NCBI RefSeq assembly: GCF_022669055.1
Contig: NZ_JAJMLW010000003.1
Span: 310,001-374,000 of the forward strand
Source: Adlercreutzia faecimuris
GTDB taxonomy: Bacteria; Actinomycetota; Coriobacteriia; Coriobacteriales; Eggerthellaceae
DNA: 64,000 bases
Reading direction: 5' to 3'
The notes beneath the pieces were generated by a model. The model was not told the DNA's origin, made no database searches, and worked only from the letters and a program-made list of their open reading frames with translations. The stretch's first letter is position 1; every line of letters starts with the position of its first letter. Below are positions 38,830-50,728 of this stretch, in pieces. The position numbers and the translations under genes were made by a program.

Positions 38830-39471
38830 ATGACCACCGATGACGCATCCGGCCTGACCGACGAGTTCCTCGCCGCGCGCGAGGAGGAGCTGGCCGGGCG
38901 GGTGAGCCCGCGGCGGCTCGAGCACATCCGCGGGGTGGCCGCCACGGCGGCGCGCCTGGCGCGGGCCTACGGCGTGGACGAGCGAAAGGCCTACGCGGCC
39001 GGCCTCCTGCACGACTGGGACAAGGGCTACGACGACGAGGGCATCCGCCAGCGCGCCCGCGACCTGGGGCTCGAGGAGCGGCTGGGCCCGTGGCTCGTCG
39101 AGCACATGCCCCAGGTGCTCCACGCCTACACCGCCGCCGAGGCGCTTGGGCGCGCGTTCCCGGAGATCCCCGCCGACGTGCTGCGGGCCATCGACCGGCA
39201 CACCGTGGCCGCCGAGGACATGGGCCCGCTCGACATGGTGCTCTACGTAGCCGACGCCCTGGAGCCGGGGCGCCGCTTCGGCCGCATCGACGAGCTGCGC
39301 GCCGCCGAGGGGGAGGTGGGCCTGGAGGAGCTGTTCTTCCTCACCTATGAATACTGGGTGTATCTGCTGCTGGAGCGCCGGCGCCTGATGCATCCTGATA
39401 CCATACGCATCTGGAACACGTACGTCGCCCGCCGGGCGTCGAGGAAGGGAAGTGACCGTGACCGAAGCTAA
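38830..39471 (+). CDS. yqeK: YqeK-family HD-domain Ap4A hydrolase
   Basis: HD phosphohydrolase, 213 aa. YqeK proteins split Ap4A symmetrically. The metal motif HD is in AAGLLHDWDKGY (about residues 57-68), with further histidines in EHMPQVLHAYTAAE and IDRHTVA, and the DALEP segment typical of the family. gaaaggagc precedes the ATG. The gene lies between nadD and rsfS, the standard neighbours of yqeK. Its end overlaps rsfS. Confidence 0.9.
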   Translation: MTTDDASGLTDEFLAAREEELAGRVSPRRLEHIRGVAATAARLARAYGVDERKAYAAGLLHDWDKGYDDEGIRQRARDLGLEERLGPWLVEHMPQVLHAYTAAEALGRAFPEIPADVLRAIDRHTVAAEDMGPLDMVLYVADALEPGRRFGRIDELRAAEGEVGLEELFFLTYEYWVYLLLERRRLMHPDTIRIWNTYVARRASRKGSDRDRS

Positions 39472-39901
39472 GAGGGAGCAGGCGACCCCGCGGGAGTGCG
39501 CCATCATCGCCGCCCAGGCGGCCGACGAGAAGAAGGCCACCGACATCATGGTGCAGGAGGTGCGCGAGCTCATCGGCGTCACCGACTACTTCGTCATCGT
39601 CACCGCGTCGAACAACCGCCAGGTGGACGCCATCATCGACGAGATCGAGGATCAGCTGCGCGAGCGCGGCGGGGTGAAGCCCCTGCACCGCGAGGGCTCG
39701 GCCGACGGGTCGTGGTCGCTTCTGGACTACGGCGCCGTGGTGGTGCACGTCTTCCAGCCCGAGACGCGCGAGTACTACCGCCTGGAGACGCTGTGGAACG
39801 ACGCGCCGGTGCTCGACCTGGCCGCCGAGGCGGGCCTTGCCGACCTGCAGTACTCCGAGCGCATCGCCAAGCTGCTCGGCCGCCCGGCCGCGGCGGAGTA
39901 G
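39452..39901 (+). CDS. rsfS: Ribosomal silencing factor RsfS
   Basis: Binds L14 and blocks joining of ribosomal subunits when growth stops, 149 aa. The family core is clear: DEKKATDIMVQEV, VTDYFVIVTASNNRQVDAI, GSWSLLDYGAVVVHVFQPETREYYRLETLW. Starts with GTG inside the end of yqeK. The second GTG at 39458 is better spaced from aggaaggg and may be the real start. Last gene of the obg cluster, followed by a palindromic terminator. Confidence 0.93.
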   Translation: MTVTEAKREQATPRECAIIAAQAADEKKATDIMVQEVRELIGVTDYFVIVTASNNRQVDAIIDEIEDQLRERGGVKPLHREGSADGSWSLLDYGAVVVHVFQPETREYYRLETLWNDAPVLDLAAEAGLADLQYSERIAKLLGRPAAAE

Positions 39902-39924
39902 CGCCGGCGACAGAGCGTGCTTTA

Positions 39925-39954
39925 GAAGGGGCGCCCCCGCGGGGGCGCCCCTTC
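39925..39954. terminator. Bidirectional hairpin between rsfS and P1 peptidase
   Basis: A 30-nt perfect palindrome (gaaggggcgccccc, 39925-39938, with 39941-39954), ending CTTC, between convergent genes. Confidence 0.65.
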
Positions 39955-39965
39955 TCGCGTCGGGG

Positions 39966-40946
39966 CTAGCGGAGGTCGCGGGCGGCGGGCAGGCCGAAGG
40001 CGCCCTCGGCGGCGAGGACGGCGTTGCGGATGGCCTGCTCCATGGCCTCGGTCGCCATGACGCCCACCACGTCGACGGGGGCCTCGACCTCGCCGGAGGC
40101 GAAGGCGAACACCGTGTCGCCGTCGTTCATGGTGTGCACGGGCTTGATGGCGCGCGCGTAGGCGTCGTGGGCGACGGAGGCCACCTTGGTGGCCTGGGCC
40201 TTCGTGAGGCGCGCGTTGGTGAGCACGCAGCCGATGGTGGTGTTGGCGACCGGCGCGCCGGCGGCGGCCGCCTGGGCCGCGGCGGCCTGGGCGAAGGCGG
40301 CGAGGGGGTCCATGACGGCGCCGTCGGCGCCGCGGGTGCCGGCCAGCCAGGTGCCGTCGGCCGCGCGCACGTGGCCGAGCGCGTTCACGGCGACGACGGC
40401 CGCCGTGACGACGTCGCCCGCCCGCAGGGCGCTCACGCCCAGGCCCGACTTCATGGCCGCCTCGGGCGCGCCGAGCTTGCCCACCGTGGCGCCCGTGCCG
40501 GCGCCCACGTTGCCCTGGGGCAGCGCCGCGCCGTCGTAGCCCGCGTCCAGCGCCGCCTCGGCCGCCGCGCGGCCCATGGCCTTGTCCGGGTGGGTCGGTG
40601 CGCCGACCAGCAGGTCGAACAGGCACGCGCCGGTGACGATGGGCACGCACGCCGGCCCCAGGGAAAAGCCGATGCCGCGCTCGGCCAGGGCGTCCATGAC
40701 GCCGCAGGAGGCCTCCAGCCCGAAGGCCGAGCCGCCGGAGAGCACCACGGCGTGGACGGCCTCGATCATGTTCTCGGGCTTGAGCAGGTCGGTCTCGCGC
40801 GTGGCGGGGCCGCCCCCGCGCACGGCCACGCCGCAGGTCGCGCCCGCCGGCGCGATGACGGCGGTGCAGCCGGTGCCGGCCGCCTCGTCCTGGGCGTGTC
40901 CGATGCGGAAGGCTGGCAGGTCGGCCAGGGTGGCGGCAAAGAGCAT
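39966..40946 (-). CDS. P1/S58-family peptidase (DmpA/BapA-like)
   Basis: N-terminal-nucleophile aminopeptidase-like protein of the DmpA fold, 326 aa. Such proteins cut themselves before a Ser/Thr. Here the expected site is ANTTIGCVLTNA, giving Thr236 as the new N-terminal nucleophile. Other family segments are GGSAFGLEASCGVMDALAERG, PQGNVGAGTGATVGKL and NDGDTVFAFASG. The frame is open 222 nt further, but the ATG at 40946 has agagga before it and matches the family start. Role unknown: release of N-terminal residues from small peptides or beta-peptides is possible. Confidence 0.85.
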   Translation of the reverse strand: MLFAATLADLPAFRIGHAQDEAAGTGCTAVIAPAGATCGVAVRGGGPATRETDLLKPENMIEAVHAVVLSGGSAFGLEASCGVMDALAERGIGFSLGPACVPIVTGACLFDLLVGAPTHPDKAMGRAAAEAALDAGYDGAALPQGNVGAGTGATVGKLGAPEAAMKSGLGVSALRAGDVVTAAVVAVNALGHVRAADGTWLAGTRGADGAVMDPLAAFAQAAAAQAAAAGAPVANTTIGCVLTNARLTKAQATKVASVAHDAYARAIKPVHTMNDGDTVFAFASGEVEAPVDVVGVMATEAMEQAIRNAVLAAEGAFGLPAARDLR

Positions 40947-40980
40947 GGGGCGTCCTCTCCCTCGGGTCTCGGTCGCGCCC

Positions 40981-40989
40981 ATTCTACCA
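40981..40989 (-). promoter_or_regulatory. Extended -10 promoter of the P1 peptidase gene
   Basis: On the minus strand TG-G-TAGAAT, about 35 bp before the start codon at 40946. Confidence 0.5.
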
Positions 40990-41194
40990 TCGCGCGCCCG
41001 TGGGGCCACCCGCCCGCGCCATCCGTGCGGTCCCGCCCGGCCTCGCGGCGGCGCCGGGGGAGGGATCGCGCGCGGCTCCGGAGGGGCGGGGGCGGAGCAC
41101 CTGGCGGCCCCCGGCTGCACCCCGGGTGCGGGCTTCGGGGGCAAGGCGGGCAACAACGCGGCGCCCACGTGGCGATACGCGCTATATGAGTGAT

Positions 41195-41223
41195 TTGCCT
41201 CACCTTGGGGGCGCTCCTAGGAT
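41195..41223 (+). promoter_or_regulatory. Possible promoter of the STAND/BTAD regulator
   Basis: TTGCCT (41195-41200), 17-bp spacer, TAGGAT (41218-41223), 42 bp before the GTG start. An alternative -10 (TATATG, 41183-41188) lies upstream. Confidence 0.45.
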
Positions 41224-41265
41224 GGGATGGTCGCAAACCTGGGACGACCCGCGAGAGGAGGCGCC

Positions 41266-43878
41266 GTGTCCGCGTTCCTGAAGGCCGCGTTCTGCAACGG
41301 CCAGCGCCCGGAGGGGGTGCTGCCGGTGCGCCACGTGCCGCGCCCCGAGCTGGCCGCGCGGATGCTGCGGTCGCGCTCGGTGGCGCGCTTCATCGTGGCG
41401 CCCGACGGCTTCGGGAAGACCGCCGTGGCCGCGGAGTACGCCGAGACCGTCTTCGGCTTCAAGCGCATCTTCTGGGTGGACTGCCGCTCGCCCTGCTTCC
41501 TGCGCGACCTGGACGCCGGGGTCATCGCCGACGCGATGGCGTCCATCGGCCCCACATCGCACCTGGCCGTCTTCGACGACCTGCCGCCGCTCGACCCCGC
41601 CCGCGCGGAGCGCTTCGCCGCCCTGGCCGACGAGCTGCTCGCCGAGGAGGTGGAGGTGGTCGTCACCTGCCCGCCCTCCTCCGACGCCTTCGGCGCCCTC
41701 GAGCGCGACCGGCTGCTGCTGGGGCCGGCCGACCTGCTGCTGGCCGAGGAGGAGGCCGCGCTGCACCTGGCGGGGGAGGGGCCCGAGGCGCTGCCCGACG
41801 AGCTGCGCAACCCCGCCGAGCGCGTGGCGTGCCTGCGCTGGGCCGAGGGCGGCCAGCGGATGCTCGCCCGGGGCATCCGCCGCGAGGAGCTGCCCGCCGA
41901 CCTGCTGCTGGCCCTGCTCGTGACGTGCGCGCTCGGGGCCGGCAGCGTGGACGACCTGACGGCCTTCCTGCCCGAGCGCCGCTGCGGGGAGCTGGCGCGC
42001 GCCCTGGAGGAGGGCTACCCCTTCTGCGGGGTGGACACGGCCGAGCGCCGCTACCGCGCCGCGGCGATTCCCCTTGCCGAGCTCGCCCAGGCGGTGTCCC
42101 CGTCGCTGCCGGCCCTGGCCGCGGCGGCGGGCCTCGACGACCGCGACGTCCTGGCCGCGCGCCTGGCCGACGCGCTCATCGCCCGGGGCGCCCACCGCCG
42201 GGCCGCCGAGGCCGTGGACGCCCTGGCGTCGCGGCAGGCCTGCGGGACGTGGCTGGCCGATAGGGGCTGGGCGGTCACCTGCGCCGGGCAGGCCCGGGCC
42301 GTCGACCGCCTGTACGGGCTCGTCTCCCACAAGTCCCAGCCCCGGCGCGCGGCCCTCAACGTGGCCGCCGGGTGGGCCGCGGCCGCCCTCGGCGACGAGG
42401 CCCGCGCCGCGGTCCTGGGGCGGCGCGCGCTGACGGCACCGGCGGCCGAGCCGGACGAGCGCCTGGGTGGCGCGGCGCTCGTCATGCGCCACGGCGAGCC
42501 GGACGACGTGACGCGCGCGGCGGCCCTGGCCTCGACGCTGCTGGCCCACGGCGAGGAGGGGCTCTCCGGCCGGGCCCCGGGCGTGCTCGCCCGCGTGGCG
42601 GCGGCCCTCGCCGCGCCGGGAGGCGAGCCGGGCGCCGGACCGGCCGCCCGGGCCGAGCGCGCCGCGGCCGCCTGGGGCCAGGCCGCCGCCCTGGCCCGCC
42701 CCGGCGACGGCGACGCGGCCTGCGCGCTGCTCCTGGCCGCGTCCTGGGTGCTCGCCGCTGGGCGCGAGGCCGGGGCCGGCCCCGCCGCCCTGGCCCCCGC
42801 GGCCGAGCACGCCGCGGCCCGGCTCGAGGCCGCCGCCGAGGCGGGGGAGCCCCTGGGGTGGGCCGCCCTGGCCGCCGGCAGCGCCCTGGAGCCTTTGGCC
42901 GCGGCCCAGGAGGGGCTGGCGCGCCTTCGGCCCTCGGCCGCGCTCGTGGCGGCCCTGCGCGAGGCCGCGGCCCGCGAGCGCGAGGAGCGCGCCGCCTACC
43001 GCCGCGCCCTGGCCGCGGCCGACCGCCGCTCGGCGGCCTGGCGCCGGGCCCACCCCGACCCCTTCCGCGAGGACCGCCGCGCGTCCCGCGGGACCGAGCC
43101 GGCGTCGCGGCCCGCGCCGCCCCTTCTGCGCGTCGACCTGTTCGGCGGCATGAGCGTGCGCCTGGGCGACGAGCCCGTCACCGACCGGCTGCGGCGCCAC
43201 CGCAAGGCCAAGACGCTCCTGGCCGTCCTGGTGCTGCGCCGGGGCGGCGAGCTGCCGCTGGACCGGCTGGCCGAGGCGCTCTGGCCCGGCAGCGACGCCC
43301 GCACGGCCCGCAAGAACCTCACGAGCACCTGGTCGCGGCTCTCCCGGGCCCTCGCGGTGGACGGCAGCTGCCCGTACCTGTCCCGCGACGACTTCGGCTG
43401 CCGTCTGGACGCGCGCCTGGTGGACAGCGACGTCGCCCGCTTCGAGGCCCTCTGCCGCCGCCTCCTGTTCGGCCGCGCCCAGCTGGACGGGTGGGAGGAC
43501 CTCTACTCCCAGGTGAGCGGCCCCTACGCTGAGGACCTGCTGCCCTGCGAGCACGACAGCGCGCTGGTGGACGCCCTGCGCCTGCGCTATCGCACCGAGC
43601 TCTCCGACGCGCTCGTGGCGGCCTCCGAGCGCCTGGCCGAGGCGGGGGAGGTGCGCGGCGCGCTGTGGTTCGCCCGCGAGGCCCTGCGCCGCGACCGCTC
43701 GCGCGAGGATGCCTACGTGGCCCTCATGCGGGCCCAGGTGGCCGCCGGCCAGCGCGCCGCGGCGCTCGAGACCTACTTCTCGTGCCGCGCCTACCTGGCC
43801 GAGGAGCTGGGCATCGATCCGTCTCCCGGCATCGTCGAGCTGTACCGCGGCATCATCGAGGAGGAGGTGGACGTGTAA
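41266..43878 (+). CDS. MalT-like STAND ATPase fused to SARP/BTAD transcriptional regulator
   Basis: 870 aa. The N-terminal part (about 40-250) looks like a STAND NTPase of the MalT kind, with P-loop IVAPDGFGKTAVAAEYA and Walker B HLAVFDDLPP. A long Ala/Arg-rich helical repeat region (about 250-610) follows. Near residue 625 a winged helix starts (LLRVDLFGGMSVRLGDEPV, RKAKTLLAVLVLRRGG), followed by the bacterial transcriptional activation domain (RFEALCRRLL ... YRGIIEEEVDV). The DNA-binding domain comes after the ATPase, the reverse of most SARP proteins. GTG start chosen for its gagaggagg. An in-frame ATG at 41227 has no site. Targets and inducer unknown. Very high Ala/Arg content is notable. 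Confidence 0.8.
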   Translation: MSAFLKAAFCNGQRPEGVLPVRHVPRPELAARMLRSRSVARFIVAPDGFGKTAVAAEYAETVFGFKRIFWVDCRSPCFLRDLDAGVIADAMASIGPTSHLAVFDDLPPLDPARAERFAALADELLAEEVEVVVTCPPSSDAFGALERDRLLLGPADLLLAEEEAALHLAGEGPEALPDELRNPAERVACLRWAEGGQRMLARGIRREELPADLLLALLVTCALGAGSVDDLTAFLPERRCGELARALEEGYPFCGVDTAERRYRAAAIPLAELAQAVSPSLPALAAAAGLDDRDVLAARLADALIARGAHRRAAEAVDALASRQACGTWLADRGWAVTCAGQARAVDRLYGLVSHKSQPRRAALNVAAGWAAAALGDEARAAVLGRRALTAPAAEPDERLGGAALVMRHGEPDDVTRAAALASTLLAHGEEGLSGRAPGVLARVAAALAAPGGEPGAGPAARAERAAAAWGQAAALARPGDGDAACALLLAASWVLAAGREAGAGPAALAPAAEHAAARLEAAAEAGEPLGWAALAAGSALEPLAAAQEGLARLRPSAALVAALREAAAREREERAAYRRALAAADRRSAAWRRAHPDPFREDRRASRGTEPASRPAPPLLRVDLFGGMSVRLGDEPVTDRLRRHRKAKTLLAVLVLRRGGELPLDRLAEALWPGSDARTARKNLTSTWSRLSRALAVDGSCPYLSRDDFGCRLDARLVDSDVARFEALCRRLLFGRAQLDGWEDLYSQVSGPYAEDLLPCEHDSALVDALRLRYRTELSDALVAASERLAEAGEVRGALWFAREALRRDRSREDAYVALMRAQVAAGQRAAALETYFSCRAYLAEELGIDPSPGIVELYRGIIEEEVDV

Positions 43879-43913
43879 ATGGGGAGGAGGAGCCGCAGGT
43901 CAAGGGGCTCCTG

Positions 43914-43922
43914 TGCTAAAGT
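43914..43922 (+). promoter_or_regulatory. Extended -10 promoter before secA
   Basis: TG-C-TAAAGT (43914-43922), about 68 bp before the secA start, right after the end of the regulator gene. Confidence 0.4.
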
Positions 43923-43989
43923 GCTTGTACTTATGCGATGGCGCGGGGCCGGCCCTGCGCCGAGACGCCAGCGAGAGAAAGAAGCGTCC

Positions 43990-46794
<2,805 letters not shown>

Positions 46795-46821
46795 CCGCGG
46801 CCCCGGAGAAGAACTGAGACG

Positions 46822-47919
46822 ATGGAACTGAAGGAACTCGCCAAGGAACTGGAGGCCGCCGCGCCGCGCATCGCCGACGCCCGCGGCTTCCTGCACGTCG
46901 ACGACAAGGCCGCCGAGCTCGCCCGCCTGGACGCCCAGATAGCCTCGCCCGGGTTCTGGGACGACGCCTCCCGCGCCCAGCAGGTGTCGAAGGAGGCGTC
47001 CAACCTGCGCGACGTGATCGCCGACTACGACGCGGCCGCGGCCCTGCTGGAGGACGCGCGCGCCGCCTTCGAGCTGGCGGGGGAGGACCCCGCCTTCGCC
47101 GACGAGTGCGCCGAGGCCCTCGGGCGGCTCGCGACCATGCTCGACGGGCTCGAGGTGGCCTCGTGGTTCTCGGGCCGCTTCGACGCGGGCGACGCCATCC
47201 TCACGGTGAACCCCGGCCAGGGCGGGCTGGAGGCCCAGGACTGGACGGACATGCTCTACCGCATGTACGGCCGCTACGCCGACGCCAAGGGCTGGCGCGT
47301 GACCGACCTGGACGTGGTGCCCGGCGAGGGCATCGGGCTCGACCGGGCTGTCATCCAGGTGGAGGGTCGCAACGCCTACGGCATGCTCAGGTCCGAGGCC
47401 GGCGTCCACCGCCTCGTGCGCATCTCGCCCACCGACGACAAGAAGCGCCGCCAGACCACCTTCGCCAGCGTCGAGGTGCTGCCGGTGATGCCCGACGACA
47501 TCGAGGTGGATCTCAACCCGGCCGACGTGCGCGTGGACGTGTACCGCTCGAGCGGCCCGGGCGGCCAGTGCGTCAACACCACCGACTCCGCCGTGCGCCT
47601 GACGCACCTGCCCACGGGCATCGTCGTCACCTGCCAGAACGAGAAGTCCCAGCTCCAGAACAAGGAGGCCGCCTTCCGCGTGCTGCGCGCCCGCCTCTAC
47701 GAGCTCGAGGAGCGCCGCCGCGCCGAGGAGATCGACGCCCTGCGCGGCGAGCGCATGGACAACTCCTTCGGCAGCCAGATCCGCAACTACGTGCTCTACC
47801 CCTACCAGATGGTCAAGGACCTGCGCAGCGGCGTGGAGACGGGCAACGTGGACGCCGTGCTCGGGGGCGACCTGGAGGACTTCGTCATCGGCTACCACAA
47901 GTGGCATGCCTCGCAGTGA
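46822..47919 (+). CDS. prfB: Peptide chain release factor 2, no frameshift, altered SPF motif
   Basis: Reads UGA/UAA stop codons and triggers peptide release, 365 aa. The RF2 type is shown by GLEAQDWTDMLYRMY, and the catalytic GGQ is in SSGPGGQCVNTTDSAVRLTH. The gene is one continuous frame, so the programmed +1 frameshift used by many bacteria is absent. The stop-codon reading tripeptide, Ser-Pro-Phe in typical RF2, here reads Ser-Pro-Thr (RISPTDDKKRRQTTF). Follows secA closely, as in many Gram-positive genomes. Confidence 0.95.
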   Translation: MELKELAKELEAAAPRIADARGFLHVDDKAAELARLDAQIASPGFWDDASRAQQVSKEASNLRDVIADYDAAAALLEDARAAFELAGEDPAFADECAEALGRLATMLDGLEVASWFSGRFDAGDAILTVNPGQGGLEAQDWTDMLYRMYGRYADAKGWRVTDLDVVPGEGIGLDRAVIQVEGRNAYGMLRSEAGVHRLVRISPTDDKKRRQTTFASVEVLPVMPDDIEVDLNPADVRVDVYRSSGPGGQCVNTTDSAVRLTHLPTGIVVTCQNEKSQLQNKEAAFRVLRARLYELEERRRAEEIDALRGERMDNSFGSQIRNYVLYPYQMVKDLRSGVETGNVDAVLGGDLEDFVIGYHKWHASQ

Positions 47920-47956
47920 CGCCCCGCCCGGCGCGCCGCGCCGATCCCGCCCATCC

Positions 47957-47979
47957 CCGCGGGCGACCCCCGCGGTTTT
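47957..47979 (+). terminator. Rho-independent terminator after prfB
   Basis: Stem CCGCGGG (47957-47963) with CCCGCGG (47969-47975), 5-nt loop, then TTTT, 4 nt before the -10 of the next gene. Confidence 0.65.
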
Positions 47980-47982
47980 CGC

Positions 47983-47988
47983 TAGAAT
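47983..47988 (+). promoter_or_regulatory. Possible -10 of the transketolase genes
   Basis: TAGAAT 35 bp before the GTG start. The -35 region would fall inside the prfB terminator. Confidence 0.4.
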
Positions 47989-48022
47989 GACGCCAGAGCT
48001 GTTTCGAGGGAAAGGAAGTGCC

Positions 48023-48850
48023 GTGGACGCACGCCCATTGGAAGCCGAGGCCCGGGCCATCCGCGCTGACATCGTGTCGATGATCGCGGAGGCCGGAAGC
48101 GGGCATCCGGGAGGGTCGCTCTCCTGCGCCGACATCCTCACCGCCCTGTACCTGGGCGGCGTGATGGACCATGACCCCGCCGACCCCAAGAAGGAGGGGC
48201 GCGACTGGTTCATCCTGGCCAAGGGCCACGCGGCGCCCGCCCTCTACGCCACCCTCGCCCATGCCGGCTACCTCCCCCGCGAGGAGCTCATGACCCTGCG
48301 CAAGCTGGGCAGCCGCCTGCAGGGGCACCCCGACTGCCGGCTCGTGCCGGGCGTGGAGGTGTCCACCGGCTCGCTCGGCCAGGGGCTCTCCATCGCCGCC
48401 GGCACCGCGGCCGGGCTCGCCCTCGACGGGCGCGCGGGTACCGTCTTCGCCCTGCTCGGCGACGGCGAGTGCGAGGAGGGCCAGGTGTGGGAGGCGGCCA
48501 TGTTCGCCGCGCACCGGCGCCTGGGCAACCTGGTGGCCGTCGTCGACCACAACGGCCTGCAGATCGACGGGGCCATCTGCGACGTGTGCGACCCGGAGGA
48601 CATCGGCGCCAAGTTCGCCGCCTTCGGCTGGGACGTGGCCGAGGTGGACGGGCACGACCTGCCCGCCGTCACCGCGGCGCTCACCGCCGCCAAGGCTGCC
48701 GCGGGCGAGCGCCCCCACGCCATCATCGCCCACACCGTCAAGGGCAAGGGCGTCTCGTTCATGGAGAACCAGGCCGGCTGGCACGGCAAGGCGCCCAACG
48801 CCGATGAGCTCAAGATCGCGCTTGCCGACCTGCAAGCGGCCGGCGAGTAG
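48023..48850 (+). CDS. Transketolase, N-terminal subunit
   Basis: Half-size transketolase, 275 aa, carrying the thiamine-diphosphate-binding part (GDGECEEGQVWEAAMFAAHRRLGNLVAVVDHNGLQ, with the GDG...N metal motif) and the early histidines (GSGHPGGSLS, KGHAAPALY). GTG start preceded by aaaggaag. The C-terminal half is a separate gene 13 nt later, and the two proteins would form one enzyme. Split transketolases are common in anaerobic Gram-positives and Archaea. They link pentose phosphates with glycolysis. Confidence 0.93.
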   Translation: MDARPLEAEARAIRADIVSMIAEAGSGHPGGSLSCADILTALYLGGVMDHDPADPKKEGRDWFILAKGHAAPALYATLAHAGYLPREELMTLRKLGSRLQGHPDCRLVPGVEVSTGSLGQGLSIAAGTAAGLALDGRAGTVFALLGDGECEEGQVWEAAMFAAHRRLGNLVAVVDHNGLQIDGAICDVCDPEDIGAKFAAFGWDVAEVDGHDLPAVTAALTAAKAAAGERPHAIIAHTVKGKGVSFMENQAGWHGKAPNADELKIALADLQAAGE

Positions 48851-48863
48851 AGGAGGCACGACC

Positions 48864-49829
48864 ATGGTAAAGCTCGCAACTCCCGAGCAGGCGGCCTGCA
48901 AGAAGGCCACCCGCGCCGCCTTCGGTGTGACTCTGGCCGAGCTGGCGGCCGAGGGCGTGCCCGTCGTGGCCGTCGACGCCGACCTCACCGGATCGACCAC
49001 CACCAAGAAGCTGGCCGACGCCGGGTACGCCGACCGCCTGTTCAACTGCGGCATCGCCGAGCAGAACATGGTCGACGTGGCCGCGGGCCTCGCGCTCACC
49101 GGGCACGTGGCCTTCACCGGCTCGTTCGCCGTGTTCGGCACCGGGCGCGCCTACGACCAGATCCGCAACACGGTGTGCTACTCCGGCCTGGACGTGAAGA
49201 TCGCCCCCACCCACGCCGGCATCTCGGTGGGCCCCGACGGCGGCTCGCACCAGATGCTCGAGGACGTGTCGCTCATGCGCGGGCTGCCCGGCATGCGCGT
49301 GCTCGTGCCCGCCGACTACGCGGCGGCCCGCGCGGCCATCCGCCTGGCGGCGGCCACGCCCGGCCCCGTCTACGTGCGCATGGGCCGCGCGTCGGTGCCC
49401 TGCGTCTACGATGACGACGTCGAGCTGGAGATGGGCCGCGCCTACGTGCTGCGCGAGGGGGCGGACGTCACCATCGTCGCCAACGGCGTGGAGATCCGCG
49501 AGGCGCTGGCGGCCGCCGACGCCCTGGCGGCCGAGGGCATAGCGGCCGAGGTCATCGACGCCTTCTGCGTGAAGCCCCTCGACGCCGACACCATCCTGGC
49601 GTCGGTCGCCAAGACCGGGCGCGTCGTCGTGGCCGAGGAGCACAGCGTCATCGGCGGCCTCGGCTCGGCCGTGGCCGAGCTTCTGGCCGAGCGCCACCCG
49701 GCGCCGGCGGCCTTCGTCGGCGTGCGCGACCGCTTCGGCAAGTCAGGCGAGTTCGAGGAGCTGCTGGCCTACTTCGGGCTGGATGCGGCGGCCGTTGTTG
49801 AAGCTGTGAAGAGGGTCTTGGCCGTTTAG
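48864..49829 (+). CDS. Transketolase, C-terminal subunit
   Basis: Second half of the split transketolase, 321 aa, with the pyrimidine-binding domain ([53 protein letters not shown] in part) and the C-terminal domain ([23 protein letters not shown]). The Glu in GIAEQNM activates the thiamine cofactor. Start follows agaggagg. No terminator is seen before ftsE, 60 bp downstream. Confidence 0.94.
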   Translation: MVKLATPEQAACKKATRAAFGVTLAELAAEGVPVVAVDADLTGSTTTKKLADAGYADRLFNCGIAEQNMVDVAAGLALTGHVAFTGSFAVFGTGRAYDQIRNTVCYSGLDVKIAPTHAGISVGPDGGSHQMLEDVSLMRGLPGMRVLVPADYAAARAAIRLAAATPGPVYVRMGRASVPCVYDDDVELEMGRAYVLREGADVTIVANGVEIREALAAADALAAEGIAAEVIDAFCVKPLDADTILASVAKTGRVVVAEEHSVIGGLGSAVAELLAERHPAPAAFVGVRDRFGKSGEFEELLAYFGLDAAAVVEAVKRVLAV

Positions 49830-49835
49830 GGCCTC

Positions 49836-49844
49836 TGCTAAACT
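49836..49844 (+). promoter_or_regulatory. Extended -10 promoter before ftsEX
   Basis: TG-C-TAAACT (49836-49844), 45 bp before the ftsE GTG. Confidence 0.4.
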
Positions 49845-49888
49845 TAGACGGTTCCAGTAATGAACGACAACTTGAACGGAGCAAAACT

Positions 49889-50728
49889 GTGACCAATGAG
49901 ACGAGCCAAGGCAGGCCGCGCGCCCGCCACGCCGGCTCGGGGGCCCATTCCCGCCGAGCGCAGATGGCGTCGCAGCTGTCGCAATCGCTGCCCGTGCTCG
50001 AGGTTGACGAGACCTCCGCGCCCCTGGGCACGCCGGTCATCACCTTCGACCATGTGACCAAGGTCTACCCGGCCCAGCCCAACAAGCCCGCCCTGAACGA
50101 CGTGTCGCTGCAGATCTTCGCCGGCGAGTTCCTGTTCCTCGTGGGCCACTCCGGGTCCGGCAAGTCCACCTTCATCCGCCTGCTCACCCGCGAGATCAAG
50201 CCCACCGAGGGCAAGATCTACGTGGCGGACGAGGACCTCACCACCATGCGCAACTGGCGCGTGCCCTACCTGCGCCGCAACATCGGCTGCGTGTTCCAGG
50301 ACTTCAAGCTGCTGCCGAACAAGACGGTCTTCGAGAACGTCGCCTTCGCGCTGGAGGTCATCGGCAAGAGCCGCCACGTCATCAAGACCCAGGTGCCCGA
50401 GGTGCTGCGCCTGGTGGGCCTGTCGGAGAAGCTCAACAGCTACCCCGACCAGCTCTCCGGCGGCCAGCAGCAGCGCGTGTCCATCGCCCGCGCCATCGTG
50501 AACCGCCCGCCGCTGCTCATCTGCGACGAGCCCACGGGCAACCTCGACCCGCAGACGTCCCGCGGCATCATGGACCTGCTCGAGCGCATCAACCGCACCG
50601 GCACCACGGTGCTCATCGCCACCCACGACCGCGAGATGGTCGACAACATGCGCCGCCGCGTCATCGCGCTCGACCGCGGCCACCTGACGCGCGACCAGGA
50701 CCGGGGGGTGTACGGCTTCGATGTCTAG
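49889..50728 (+). CDS. ftsE: Cell division ATP-binding protein FtsE
   Basis: ABC ATPase that works with FtsX to switch on cell-wall hydrolases at the septum, 279 aa. Walker A is GHSGSGKST (near residue 92), signature [14 protein letters not shown], Walker [13 protein letters not shown] and H-loop THDREMV. About 48 residues precede the usual start of FtsE. The GTG at 49889 has cggag before it, while the ATG at 49964 lacks a good site. Overlaps ftsX by 8 bases. The NlpC/P60 coiled-coil proteins at 8.7-11.2 kb are plausible targets. Confidence 0.94.
   Translation: MTNETSQGRPRARHAGSGAHSRRAQMASQLSQSLPVLEVDETSAPLGTPVITFDHVTKVYPAQPNKPALNDVSLQIFAGEFLFLVGHSGSGKSTFIRLLTREIKPTEGKIYVADEDLTTMRNWRVPYLRRNIGCVFQDFKLLPNKTVFENVAFALEVIGKSRHVIKTQVPEVLRLVGLSEKLNSYPDQLSGGQQQRVSIARAIVNRPPLLICDEPTGNLDPQTSRGIMDLLERINRTGTTVLIATHDREMVDNMRRRVIALDRGHLTRDQDRGVYGFDV

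Larger units (their letters stand above)
40947..41265. other. Divergent intergenic region, P1 peptidase and STAND/BTAD regulator
   Basis: 319 bp without a gene. It holds the minus-strand promoter at 40981-40989, about 170 bp of GC-rich sequence without structure I can name, and an AT-richer part (41170-41225) with promoter-like elements for the regulator. Confidence 0.5.

Noticed and set aside
46870-46900. Programmed frameshift in prfB
   Set aside because: No in-frame stop and no CUU-UGA slip site near codons 20-30. The frame is continuous.
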